Assembly (NCBI RefSeq): GCF_964204645.1
Contig: NC_134033.1
Coordinates: 5,800,231 to 5,864,230, forward strand
DNA: 64,000 nt
DNA from: Tubulanus polymorphus
Taxonomy: Eukaryota; Nemertea; Palaeonemertea; Tubulaniformes; Tubulanidae
Direction of reading: 5' to 3'
Each line of letters opens with the position of its first letter. The stretch's first letter is position 1. The translations under genes and the position numbers were made by a program. Shown here piece by piece: positions 1 to 11,781 of this stretch. Under the pieces are notes generated by a model. The model saw only the letters and a program-made list of their open reading frames with translations. It made no database searches and was not told where the DNA came from.

Positions 1-3000
1 TTTGTTGGTCACATACCGCACAATGATATTTTAGATTCTTCTAAAATGGTAAAAACTTCCATATTTTTACAACTTTCCAGCCTAAATTTCGATCTTTCCT
101 CAGAAAATATTCGGTCTGGAATGTTTACGGATGGAATTCCAAGGGACCTCGAATTTTAAGGGTCCGTCAGCGGATATATTGTATAGGGTTAGACTGAGGA
201 TCAGCCCAACCGGCCACATGAACTAACCCAATCGACAATGAATCGGGTCAAACCTTTGGCCCGGGGACTAACTCAATTAATAATGAATTTAGTTAGCCTC
301 GGATTAAAGTTAATACCAGTCTCTTAAACCGGGCCCTGGGGTTCAATATATTGTTGAAATGAATTCATAAAACAAGCCATTATATTGCCTCTGAATTTAC
401 GATGAAGAATATCTTAGTGCTTTTCAAATTTTAAGTTGATCTAAAAAATCAGTCTCAGGGTTAATGCCATTGACTGTTAACTTATCATCTTATTGAGTGA
501 CGAACCAACAATTGAAAAAAACCCTTCAGATTTGATTCTTCGGAAAATATATCAAATTTACCACAATTTTATACTGAAGACCATTATCAAGTATACATGT
601 ACAAGGTCAAACCAAAATTTTACAGTTCTGTATAGACTTTCGTCTAATACGTAAAATTAATTTAGTTCTCATTGTTGGTTGACGCATTGCGAATTTCTAC
701 TTACTAGTGACTATACGAATTGAATCAACCTAATTCATAAAACTGAGCCCGAGAATGATAATTCGTAACGTTAAAGCCCGAACTGAAGTCTCATTAGGCC
801 GGTTAAACAAAACCTAATTATATTCAAATCACATTCAATTGAAGTCTAATCTAAAATGAGAAGGTTACCATAAGCAACTAATCATAATTTTGCATTGTTT
901 AACCCAGGGACGGATTCAGGAATTTAGAATACGATGGGTTAGCTGTTATCGACAGAACAGAGATTGTTAAAACCCGCAAATTTGACTTTCATCCTCTCCG
1001 AAAGGTCATCTTTTTGGGTGTAAATCAGCCTAACCCTAAGCTGAGGGACCCTTCCAGTTGCCCAAGAAATGAGTCCTATAACCGTATATTATTTTCCTCG
1101 GATTCCCGCCTTCCAATAAAATTTTCCTAGATCCGCCCTTGTGGACGAAGTTTTCAAAAATGGATCCTTTTCCGAAATGGCAGAGTGATTCTAAAGCGGA
1201 ATGACCAGCAATTATTTTCCGTTGTTTGACAGGTTGTGAAATGCTATATTGGCATACCTCCCCCCACCCGACTGCCTAAATTCACCCCTGAGACTGTGTC
1301 CAGGATCGTAGAATCCATAGTGACTATTTTCTTACCTTTAAATTGATAACTGTCCGCAAATGAGATAAAACCGAACGAACAGATAATGTTTCAGCACCCC
1401 CGCGGTTCGTGTTGCGTAAAACGTATTCAAATTACCACTATACGCGGTTCCCTAATATTCAACACTATTTTCATACCAGTTCTGGCGAACACGCAACGCA
1501 TATCTACATACATATATAATGGCACATAAACTCATCGACAATGTCTTAAAGAATATTTCTAAAAAATTCGAACGACTCGCATTCAACGACTCACGATCTA
1601 TATATTTCTCAACACAAAGGGCTGGAATAAATCGATTCTAGTTTAATAATGCAGGCACAACAAAAAAATCGGTATGCAAGTTTATTTTTCTTCAAGTATA
1701 CGGTATATATACCAGTCGCTTTTGATCGACGAGATTTCGTTTTCTAGCAATTTTCGTCACAAGCAGTAGCAATCGTTACTATTCGAGGCGTCCTGGGAAA
1801 ATACTTGGTTGTTGAACACGATTTGATAATGCCCCGCGTGCCACCAGCTATCCCCCTATAGATGGCGCGCATGTCAAGGCCCGTGGTTGCATTCATCTAC
1901 TGAATGATATTGCCCTCATTGGTATTTTTATGATGTGTTAGTATTTGAAGGTAGCCCTAATTAGTTACTATTTTTATCTCTGTTTGTTGACTTAAACAAG
2001 TATATTATGTGATTGAATTTGTTTTAATTTTTTCTACCGTGTTACTAATCTGTAAATTGTGTGCTGTCCTCCAATACGTTTGAGTGTTAAGAAGATTGAT
2101 GAGAAAAACAAGAAAAGCCTCGTCTTTGGAGAAATTTAACAAGATGCTGAGACCAGAAAATTTACAAACCCAAATTTCTAAATTTGTGAAGGTGACATCC
2201 AAAACTCAATACTGAGGCTAGAGAAATTGATACCTTGTTTTCCATTTTCCATTCTGCTGGGCTAAAAAGTTGAGCCGGCCGCCTAGCTATGTATTATGTA
2301 CATACTATTCAAACCATGATCAAGCTAACCATCATACCTCACAGCTATAAAAATGAACTGATTGAAAATTTTATTGTAGTTTACAAAATGCTCGGCCGAT
2401 TAAGAGAAAAAAGTATGATTCATTCATTAGCCCTTATTAGTAAGTCCCGTTATTTTTTACGTATGTACCACTAAGGGCGTAGTGTAATAGCTCTTATATA
2501 TCTTATCGTAGCGTAGCGAATTAAGGCAGTTACGAGGATCCCTGTAGTAAATCTTTTGAACTTATTCTTACCGAAACCATCTTTAAATACTATAGTTATA
2601 ACACTTAAATTGTGTTTCCGGCATTGCTTTCATTCAAGATCAGTGACGACGATCGCGATTTCAATACGAACTCGGCGAAAAAAAGTTGATGGTAACCATT
2701 GGTGAAACACTATGTCCGTGAAACACTATGTCCGTGTCGTAACGATATGTGTAGAGAATCCCGCACTAATGAAACGAGAAAGACCTAGATGAAGTCGACC
2801 GCCTAAGGTTCAAACATGGGACATTATTGCATTTTTTTGTTAATCGTACGGCAACATACATCAATCGAAAGATTAGATCCCATATTTCATGAAAATACCT
2901 GTTACCACTTTGGGTTACTCATATTCTCACCTATAGGGGGCGCTGAGGTTGCTATGGTTAATTACCACATTGAGGTTTTGTTTCTCTTACTTGTTGTATA

Positions 3001-3699
3001 GAAATCAAAGAATGTGGATTCATCGTTAAATAATTAGTTCGAAGGAAAATTTTCGGATTTCATCTTTCTCGTTTTATTAGTGTGGCATTCTCTATACACA
3101 ATTGATCGTAATTAAAGTGTTGTGAATATGGGCCCCGCTGAGAACATTTTAACTAATAGCTAATTACGCGAAAGCTTTTACAATGCTGATTACAACGAGG
3201 TATTGCGTGCATTCCCCATAGGAGTAAAATAATCTGAAGTGAACTTATTCTAACTCGTGGAGTCAGACCTAACACATGCTAATTTAAAGCGGGTCCAAAT
3301 TAAAGTCGGTTTAACGATGCTCAAAATAGGTTCATTTTCAATTTTACGCTTTCAACTGCATTTCGTTTTCCACAATCCAGTTCCGGTTCAACAAGTTCTG
3401 AGTTGAATTTGACTCATGAGTTAAAAAAATATTGAAAATGAACTGATTTTAACCTAGAGTTTAGTCTTCTACCACGCGATATTGAGGAACCGAATCCTGG
3501 CGATATGTTTTTAAAGATGAAGAGGGAAAAAGCTTCGAAATCGTTGATATCATTGCTGATTCTGCTGTTGTTGAAGCCATGATACATTCCAAGATCATCC
3601 TCGCTTGCCAGGATTTTATTGCCTTTTTTCGCCGAAGCTCAGGCCAACACAAACCCTGCCCGCAGACCGTTTGTCGGTCTATCAAACCGCCCAAAATTT
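1..3699. other. Gene-poor intergenic DNA
   Basis: No convincing exon was found on either strand. The short open frames here lack any family signature or splice-site context. A MITE-like pair of ends is listed separately (about 903-1144), and a 17-base unit is duplicated in tandem at about 2702-2737. Confidence 0.5.
903..1144. mobile_element. MITE-like element with imperfect terminal inverted repeats
   Basis: The left end reads CCAGGGACGGATTCAGGAA. The right end, read on the other strand, is CAAGGGCGGATCTAGGAAA, so the two ends form an imperfect inverted repeat of about 20 bases enclosing about 200 bases with no coding potential. Non-autonomous DNA transposons often start with such a CAGGG-type end. 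I could not identify a matching target-site duplication, so the superfamily is left open. Confidence 0.4.
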
Positions 3700-3848
3700 C
3701 TTGGGTGGACAGGTTGCCATTCAGCGGCCACCAGTCTACGCATTAAACCGGCAATCGTTTTCGTCGGCAGGTTTGCTCTATAAATAAAACGCATCTGATT
3801 GGCTAAGATATAGACTGGTGGCCACTGAGCGGCAACCTGTCCCCCAAG
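3700..3848. repeat. Foldback (hairpin) element, about 42-bp arms
   Basis: The left arm (3700-3741, starting CTTGGGTGGACAGGTTGCC) is the near-perfect reverse complement of the right arm (about 3809-3848, ending GGCAACCTGTCCCCCAAG). They are separated by about 70 bases. The arms match over nearly their whole length with only a few mismatches. It lies about 150 bases downstream of the stop codon of the neighbouring GPCR gene, so it could fold in that gene's 3' UTR. It resembles a small MITE. Confidence 0.7.
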
Positions 3849-3991
3849 TAATCTTGAACGATGCAATAGACAAAGGAAAGGTCTGCGGTTTGGATATGTG
3901 CGGGTGTGAGCTTCGGCGGGAGGCAATCGAACCCTGGCGAGCGAGGAGGCTCTAGACAGAATTCCCACGTTCCCACGGTTTTGATAACAGA

Positions 3992-6460
3992 CTACCGACA
4001 ACAACAACGACGGCAATGTCGTCTGCAAAGTTGGCGAAACTCGCGATTGAACTCGCGCGAGAAATTCGCGTAAAGAAACGGATTGGCGATACGCGCCAGG
4101 AACAGCAAACAGTAGAAAATCGTCTCCAGATCTCGAAGCGACGAACTGTAACGGCCGGCGGCAGCGTCGTCGCCGATGAACGAGTGGAAGGTCAAGGCCA
4201 CCGGTAGCGGTAGCCACACGACCATGAACGCGGCGACGACGATCAGCGACCTGACGGCCGTCGTGTAGACCATACCGAATTTCTTCTTTCGGACGCGATA
4301 TTCGTGGATCACGCTCGAATTTGCTGCTATATCACTACATCTCCTAGAACTTATCTGTTTCGTATTTATTTCGCAAGCAGGAATGTGTTTATCTTTGGTC
4401 GATTTGCCTTCCCTACGTGTAGGCTCGCCAGGAATATCGATCTTCGATACACCGATTTTTCTACAATCAGTTTTTCTTGGTACGCTAGTAGGTAGCGTAT
4501 CACCTAACGAATCACTGATAAAGTCGTGTTTATCTTTGATCGAATAATCTCGCCTACTTTGGTTGTTTTTGGTAGGCTCGCCAGGCAAATCGATTTCCAA
4601 TACACCGATTCGCCTATTCCCTGTTTTGCTAGGTACGCTACTAAGTGAAGTACCCAACGAATCAGTGATAAAGTCGTGATTATCTTTGAACAAATTATTT
4701 TGCCTAACCGTGCCGCTTTCGGTACTTTCAGTGTTACTAAGTGCGCCAGTACGTAAAGTCTTACCTAACGGGTCACTTTGGTTCGTCAAGTTTGAGTCTA
4801 GAGGTTGGTCCGTTTTGTTGGTGATAAGTCTCGATGACCGAAATTCGCCGGTTTCGGTAGCGAAAGCAGATTTTCGAGTTCTCGAAAACGGTTCTCGCGA
4901 ATAAGAAATTTGCAGCCGCTGATGCTGCTGACCGGTCTGATTCGAATCGGTAATCGAAGGTCGTCCCGGATCCGTCTGCCGACGCGAGCTGACGGCCACT
5001 CCCGCGTTAGGATCGTCAGATTGAGGGCACACGCGAGACGATGGCCAACCTAGAACCGTGAACCTTCTCGTCGGTGCGGTGACCTCGATAACGGACGAGC
5101 TGGATTCGTCGATCGAGCCGATACCCGTGTCCGAATGACATTTTCGACCGCCGAAATCGCCCAGAATTTCATCTTTTGCTCCGTTTTTGTGATGGAAATA
5201 TTCCGATACGACCGATATCGAGTTCGATCGTCTGCGGTTACGATTGACCGTCGCGTCCGTCGACGAATTATTGAGCGTCGACAATCGCCAGATATTCTGA
5301 TTTTTCACTTTGTAGTAGATGCTGGCGTAGGCGGCGGTAACGACGACTACCGATACGCCACCTAGTGCCGCCATTACGTAAAACGACAACAGCAAGCCTT
5401 CGTCGGATTTCGAGTTCAGACAGCGCAGGTAAAACGACGAAGTCGAATTCGGTACGCTAGTTTCTACGATTGCCAACAGGAGTGCGAACGTCCACGTCAT
5501 CGATGAAATGAGGACTATGGCGTTAGTCCGCATGAATTTTCTGCAATAAAAAAGAAATAACATTGTTTAATCATCTTTTAAATTAAGCTTTTTAAGAAGC
5601 TATTGGTTTCAGCCGCAGTTTGCTTGCACAGTCAGGCGTCTTCCATCCGGAACTAATAACTACAGCTCAACTTCGTCTTACGATTTAAGATTTTAGTCAG
5701 CTAATCAATTCAAGTCACGCGCCGTATAGGGCTAGCACAGATTAGTTCAACTAGGTATATTTCATTTGTCATTGCGATGCTTTCAATAATACGGCTAATT
5801 CGTCGATCGTTTAAAATCCATTTGCCTTGAAAGTTGAAGATAAAGATTTAATTGAACTGGAATAAAGATTTGATTGAACTGGATTGCTACTTCCCATTGA
5901 AATTTAATTCGTGAATAAACATTGTTATAAAAGTTATCATTGATGTCCAAGAAGTTAAAAAACCCATGTGCTACTGATAAACCTCACAAAGACTATCATT
6001 CTGTAAAAGCCCTTTGCATTTAATAGGTTGTCCTGGTCCCTGCCCCTGATGTGATATCCCATACTCACTCGGTTTGAGGGTGAACGACGACTAAGTATCG
6101 ATTCACCGCTATCGTATCCAAGGTCAATATAGTTGCTATGTTGCACGTGGTCGCCAGGAATCGCTGTATTTTACAAACGGTGGCACCGACCGTCCTGCCG
6201 CGATTATTGAACCCGATAGCCGCCACCATCAACGGAACCACGGCCAGGCAAACTAAAACATCCGAAACGCTTAGATTCGTAATCAAAGCGTTCGTCGGCG
6301 TTCTCAGCGAGCGCTTCCGGGCAAATAACGTCACAACGGCGGTACTTCCGGTCATGCCGACGACGAAAGTAACGGTCAATAGAGCGTAGCAGACGGCCGC
6401 CGCCCGCGTAGAAATGTGTTCATGGAAAGTTCCGTTAAGATTTCCGCTTTTGTTGTTCAT
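3992..6460 (-). CDS. Class A (rhodopsin-like) GPCR with a long third intracellular loop, two exons
   Basis: Exon 1 (6069-6460) encodes an N-terminus with two N-glycosylation sequons (NKS, NGT), TM1 to TM3, the conserved TM2 block NLSVSDVLV, the disulfide Cys at the start of TM3 and an NRY motif in place of DRY. Its donor is GA|GTGAGT. Exon 2 (3992-5540) starts after the acceptor TTTTTATTGCAG; the phases fit, giving about 646 residues. Exon 2 carries TM4, TM5, an unusually long loop of roughly 290 residues, TM6 with WLP, and TM7 with NPFLY (the NPxxY motif), followed by a basic, Cys-rich tail. The TM3 position that is Asp in amine receptors is Ala here, so a biogenic-amine ligand is unlikely. 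The loop contains a repeat of about 45 residues in tandem. The ligand is unknown. Confidence 0.85.
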
Positions 6461-6517
6461 CTTGTATATAGGAACCGAATACTCTAAGAGCCGCCACGTA
6501 TGATAAGCTTAACCTGT

Positions 6518-6598
6518 CTCTTTCTCCGTGGCTTAGTGGTTTAGACGTTTGACTTACAGCCGCGTTATGTGGGGTTCGAACCCCAGAAAAATCACGCA
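6518..6598 (+). repeat. tRNA-derived sequence (SINE head or tRNA pseudogene)
   Basis: It has an A-box-like TGGCTTAGTGG (6529-6539) and a perfect B box GGTTCGAACCCC (6573-6584) at tRNA spacing, which would support RNA polymerase III transcription. The acceptor stem does not pair properly and the T stem is imperfect, so it is not called as a working tRNA. Similar tRNA-like heads occur at about 16958 and 26754, suggesting a dispersed SINE. Confidence 0.45.
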
Positions 6599-6599
6599 A

Positions 6600-9320
6600 T
6601 TCGTTGCACAACAAACCGATTTCACGAATTTTCGTGGATAGTTCCGTGAATTTCTAAAACAACGAAAAAAGGCAACTTTAGCGAACGAAGAAAAGGTAAA
6701 CGTAGCGAATAAGGGAATAAGTGGGCAAAAGATACATCACCGCTAAGCTGCCGGTCTTAATATACAGACCTTCGATTTCGATGATATGTCCTGATATTCA
6801 CTTCGACAAACCACGTAAAACGATACCATCCACTCAAATAAGAGAGATATACTTCACAATCTGATTATATCAAGGGTCAACTGAAAAGGTTGCTTATATT
6901 TCAGACGATTACAGATGCATCGTTACATCGGAGATTAATTTGAACGATTTGATCACGGCGCCCAAGAAAACATTCGGCTAAAACGCTTAAGCATTAGTGA
7001 CGAATGCACTTTCGGAATTCCAACTTTCCTAAGATCTTGACTGGCAATATCTTAGGAATTCTTAAAAAGTCAAAATTCACCCGTTTCAATTTGCTATTTT
7101 TCCGAATGTCTAATTTTCAAGTTTACTTATTTCATAGAGCGACCGTTGTCATCCGAATACCTCGATCGGTTTGAGATCCATCGCGCTTTTATCCTCGCCG
7201 ACTAATATACCATTCGATACGCGTCGAAATCTATTTCCTCCGATATTTGCCAGGCGCAAACAACGCTCTCTACTTCTTTGCGACGTAGTGCAATTCCGTG
7301 TAAAGAGTCGTAGTCGAAAGTCGTTAGGCGTATGTCGTCCGAACGATTTGCAGAGTTTGAATCGATCTGTCGTCGCGCTGCGCTGACAGCCACGCCGCTG
7401 ACATCCCTTCTTCCTATCGACACGCTGAACAGTTTTGTCAACAAATCTCGCCTTTTTCCTGAATTGTTCCGTAAACACCGCCGGCGATGCGAACGCGTGG
7501 CTCGGTTTTCCGTGCTATTTCACCTTGTCGAGTCATTTGCAGCAGTAGTTGCCCGCGGCTTACGGAATCCAACCGATATTTCAAGCGCTGCGATTGCTCG
7601 GGGATTGTGCTGGTTGTTAGTAGGCCCCGAAGTTGACGGTCGCATCCCCTGGATATAATTCAAAAACCCTTTGGGAACATTACAGTAAATTGTATGGTTT
7701 TTAATAATGTTCTACCGTAGAGGATCCAATATCTAGGCAGGCAATACGGGATTGAATATCCTCTCAGTAGCTCATTCTCGGATGAGACTAACAATGTCGA
7801 GCGACGAGCAGGTTCGAGTCCGGCTCTAGCTGCTTACATATTGTGCCGGTTAGTCTCGAGATACGGTTAGTCTCGAGCGACGAGTGGGTTCGAGCCCCAC
7901 TAGCTGCTTACAGCATGCGGGCAACATTTCAGAGGTCGTGGTCCCGTCGTGAGGTTAAATCAACAATCAAAATAGGGTCGGGAAACAGTGGCCCAAACGA
8001 CGCTAAGCAAGGTTACAAACAATTTAACGAATCCTACGAAAAATAAAACATCATCTCGGTCATCATCTCTGTTCCCAGAGCCTTCGCATTGCATGAAATT
8101 CCTTTTAAGGTGACATTAATGACGTAATATTTTTTCACTTTCTTTGCATTATGTCACTCCTTTTTTGTTTTTTTTTTTTCTTTGTCACATAGTATACCCC
8201 TCTGTTGATGACGTATCCCTATAATGTTGTATCATGAAATGTTAATGTTGTCAACAAAGATTAAATTGAATTGAATTGGTGGCGTTTCTGTTGTTCGGAG
8301 ATAAGTTCATTGAGTTGATTTTTGGAATTGGAATTGACTAGCATTATAATGAGATAATGTGTGTGTCGAAAACTGGTAAATTATAATGATACCTACGACA
8401 AATTAAGAATTATAGCATATATTCGATATATCTACGTGACTCGTAACACCCCGGTGAATTTTCAACGTAGAAGCAACGCGATTTAATAAACTGTAAGTCA
8501 TAAACTCCGCACTTCGGATGATTAGGCACGCGTCACGATCTCGTCGGCTATATTTCGAATCAAATAATCCCACGTATATTTCCCAACATGGCGTATACGT
8601 GCGTATCAACATATTGATAATTAAGATCGCTTTAGAATTAAGTAGGGTTGGGTTGTTACCAACTGTCTGCCCACCGATGAAAGAAAGTCTGGATAGGGTT
8701 GTTTTAGGGGAGGGATCTGGTTTGGGTCCAGGGGCCAGTTGCGCAGTCATGGCTTAGATGTAAGCACCGGCCTAAGACCATCTTAGTTCTGTAAATATCT
8801 ATCTAACTACTTAAGGCCAGTCCAACGATTTAAGACCTGGTTTGGACTCGCGTCACGACTTTGCAACGAGCCCCGATGTCGAATTTAGACTACCTTACCT
8901 TACATATATCGAGTGTAGAAATGCAGAGGGTGCAATAGAGGCACAACGATGAAAGAGGGAGATGGGGATTGATAGGTCAGGCAGGTGGACGGCGATGTGG
9001 CACGTCCATTCCTAGAATCTGCTGACTCATAGCGGAATACAGCAAAACAATGATTTAATTAACTGCCCTACTCTGCGAGCCCACGTGATCCTTTACATGA
9101 AATCACTAACGCTTTATGGTACCGGGTAGGAAATCTGATTAATCCTTGCTACTTGTAGTAGCTAAATTTACATTTTATTGTTTATTATCTTATTTATATA
9201 ACGTTGGGACGTATTAAGTAGTATCGGCTACGGTCAACAACAACACACGTAACGCAATTTCTATGGGTTTCACGTTTTAAAGGTCAATGTAATGACATTT
9301 ACTGTTCGCGTAAAAATCCA
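6600..9320. other. Intergenic DNA with a CpG-rich patch and B-box repeats
   Basis: No gene is recognised. At about 7150-7660 the DNA is CpG-rich and open in several frames on both strands, but no translation resembles a known family. At about 7770-7910 a segment containing GTCTCGAGCGACGAG and B-box-like GGTTCGAGTCC / GGTTCGAGCCCC occurs twice in tandem, consistent with a decayed tRNA-derived repeat. A run ending in repeated ATTGAATTG near 8260 may be a retroelement tail. Confidence 0.35.
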
Positions 9321-9324
9321 TTTT

Positions 9325-9840
9325 GTTTAGACTAATGTCCGGTGTTTGTAGTTCATTTTCGATTGAAAACTTCTCATGTCAAGTCCTGTACACATGGAAG
9401 TGTGGACGAAAGTGTTCAGTTTTTGAAAGTGTGCTGGTAAAAAGCCTTATGCCTGGTATTGGTATTTCATTTTCAATAAAAAAATATCTCATGTCGATGT
9501 TCGCCACACTTGTGAAGTGTGGGCGATCAGTTTTTGAACGTGTGCTGGTTTATGTTTATTTAAGTCTTATCTTAAAAGATAAGAGTTACATAAACATAAA
9601 CTTATATATGGTGTTTTTCGTAGTAAAGATTTCTCAGTTTTTGAATGCGTGTTAGTGAAATGGCCAATGCCCGAATAATAATTCTAGTCTATTTCCAATC
9701 AAAAATGTCTCAGGTAAAGTTTTGAACACGTGTGAAGTTTGGACATCCACCTTTTCAAAAATGTCCTGACGAGATGTCTATGACTAATGTTTGTAGTACA
9801 TTTTCAACGTCTCAGGTTGAGTCCCGAACGATCGAAAATC
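9325..9840. repeat. Degenerate tandem repeat, unit about 110-160 bp
   Basis: Blocks sharing GTTTGTAGTTCATTTTC, then CTCATGTC, then TGTGAAGTGTGG and CAGTTTTTGAA followed by GTGTGCTGG recur about four times in diverged form. The open frame across it is a by-product of the repeat. A related fragment is seen near 53100. Confidence 0.55.
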
Positions 9841-10299
9841 GCAGGAATGACGAATGTCTGAGACAGTGTAGGGATCGGCCTGCACATTGATACCTGCATT
9901 ATGTTGTTTCCCAATCACCAAAACGAAACGCCTCTCATGGTACATCGTCATTACCCTTCAAGACGGAATGTGCGTAGAGGCCCAGTACGTACTGCGGGTA
10001 AACTCGCTAAATACGACTGCATATCCAGTTGATAGACACAGACACACAATGCCTCATCACAGAGTAGTCTGATTGTAACAGACGAATTATTGACAATAAA
10101 TGTCGGTTGTTATTTGTCGGGTAAATTGTAATCATGTTCACATCTTGCGCAAACAAACGTTCAGTTCATCAGCGTTGTTTAATGAATTGAATGATTTGCC
10201 AAATGAAATACAATATGCGAACCATTCACTAAGCACACTAGCACCAAAGCTGTGATGAACTCGTCTCAATGCTGTGAGGTAAGTTCAACAAGAACTCAC

Positions 10300-10890
10300 G
10301 TGGTGTTTTAGTCACTCACCTCCAACACAGCTGTGAGTAGTTCACCAAAGACCCATGTGTCTGTTCTAGCCATTCACTCCCGCCACAGCAGAGAGGGAAG
10401 TACACCAAGAACCCATGCGTCTATTCTAGTCACCACTCCCACCACATCTGAGAGGGGAGTACACCAAGAACCCATGTGTCTGTTCTAGTCATTCACTCCC
10501 GCCACAGCAGAGAGGGAAGTACACCAAGAACCCATGCGTCTATTCTAGTCACCACTCCCACCACATCTGAGAGGGGAGTACACCAAGAACCCATGTGTCT
10601 GTTCTAGTCATTCACTCCCGCCACAGCAGAGAGGGAAGTACACCAAGAACCCATGTGTCTATTCTAGTCACCACTCCCACCACAACAGAGAGGAAAGTAC
10701 GCCAAGAACCAATTTGTCTGTTCTGGTCATTCCCTCTCACCACAGCAGAGAAGGGAGTCCACCAAGAACCTATGTGTATTTTCTAGTCACTCACTCCCAA
10801 CAAGGGAGTCCACCAATAACCTATGTGTCTGTTATAGTCTCTCACGACCACCACAACTGTGAGGGGAGTTCATCAATAAACCATTTGTCT
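10300..10890. repeat. Minisatellite with about 60-bp units in a 119-bp higher-order pattern
   Basis: The unit contains CACCAAGAACCCATGTGTCT, CACTCCC and CAGAGAGGG segments. Two alternating unit types (TCATTCACTCCCGCCACAGC and TCACCACTCCCACCACATC) make a period of about 119 bp that recurs nearly unchanged at about 10371, 10490 and 10609. Units become more diverged toward both edges. The frames open through it are repeat-derived and are not called as genes. Confidence 0.85.
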
Positions 10891-10899
10891 AGTTTTACT

Positions 10900-11760
10900 T
10901 ATACGTCGATTCCGTGCCTAAGCCGAATGAGGGAATGGGGAACCGGCACACCAGCTATCCCGTCAGATGCCGCCACTAAGATATCAGATAAATAAGCTAA
11001 TGTGTTTTCTTTTTCTATGAAACAAATTAACTTTTACTTAAAATTAAACGAAATCGATGAAAATTAGTTCTCAGTTTTAGTTCGATCGTCCAACGAAAAA
11101 ATTAGGCAAATCAAGCGTCAAAATAAACTCTGATTAGTATTTAGAATTCATATTTGGCTCGATGTCCATACATCATGTATAGAATTTGAGACATCATTGT
11201 TAGATTTTAAAGTAGTTTGAGAAGATCTCAAGCGGTGACAAAAGTGACACCTGGTGGTTTATGGTGGAAGTTCGCTTGTAGCCAACGCGGTGCCCACTAC
11301 TGTCGAAAGCGGGGATTCCACGTTGCTTCGCCAGTGGTTATTGCACAACAGTTTACGTATTCTACATTTCAATTAAATCTTACTCAACTTGTCTTTTTAG
11401 TAAACTGACGTTTAGTTCAATCTATACCATACACTGTGAGGAACCGAATCTAACATCTATTCGATAACTCGGTTGGTAGTATACGAATTCTGAAGCCTAA
11501 AAAACCAGTTTGTTCGCAAATGGGCTAATTTTGGCTACAATAACGTTTGAGTTCTGAGATGACTAGCATTGTCCCGCTTGATTCCAAAGGCGTCTATGAG
11601 GTTGGCTGTTAAGGTGCTTAATAGATATACAATGATTAAAGAGATTAAGAATTCCCCTGGAAAAAATCAACTTCTACATCTTTTTCGTCTATAGTTCGAG
11701 AGGTTCAAGTTTTATTCGTCTGAATTGACTAAACTACATTTTGATTGGTCATAATACTAA
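10900..11760. other. Intergenic DNA
   Basis: Nothing recognisable lies between the minisatellite and the 3' end of the first astacin-like gene. Confidence 0.4.
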
Positions 11761-11781
11761 AGGCGCGAGGATGGTTATCGA

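Noticed and set aside
6518-6598. Functional tRNA gene
   Set aside because: A and B boxes are good but the acceptor and T stems do not pair; kept only as a tRNA-derived repeat.
7149-7658. Overlapping open frames on both strands in a CpG-rich patch
   Set aside because: No translation resembles a family, no signal peptide or splice support is seen, and openness in several frames reflects base composition.
8640-8880. Possible transposon end (GGGGCCAGTTGCGCAGTC)
   Set aside because: No matching inverted end could be found within a few hundred bases.
9323-9655. 110-codon open frame
   Set aside because: It lies within a tandem repeat and its translation repeats with the DNA unit.
10300-10890. CRISPR-like array
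   Set aside because: Units are contiguous with no distinct spacers, and the context is animal DNA.
10595-10995. Open frames in the minisatellite
   Set aside because: Translations are repeats of a 20-residue unit without any protein signature.
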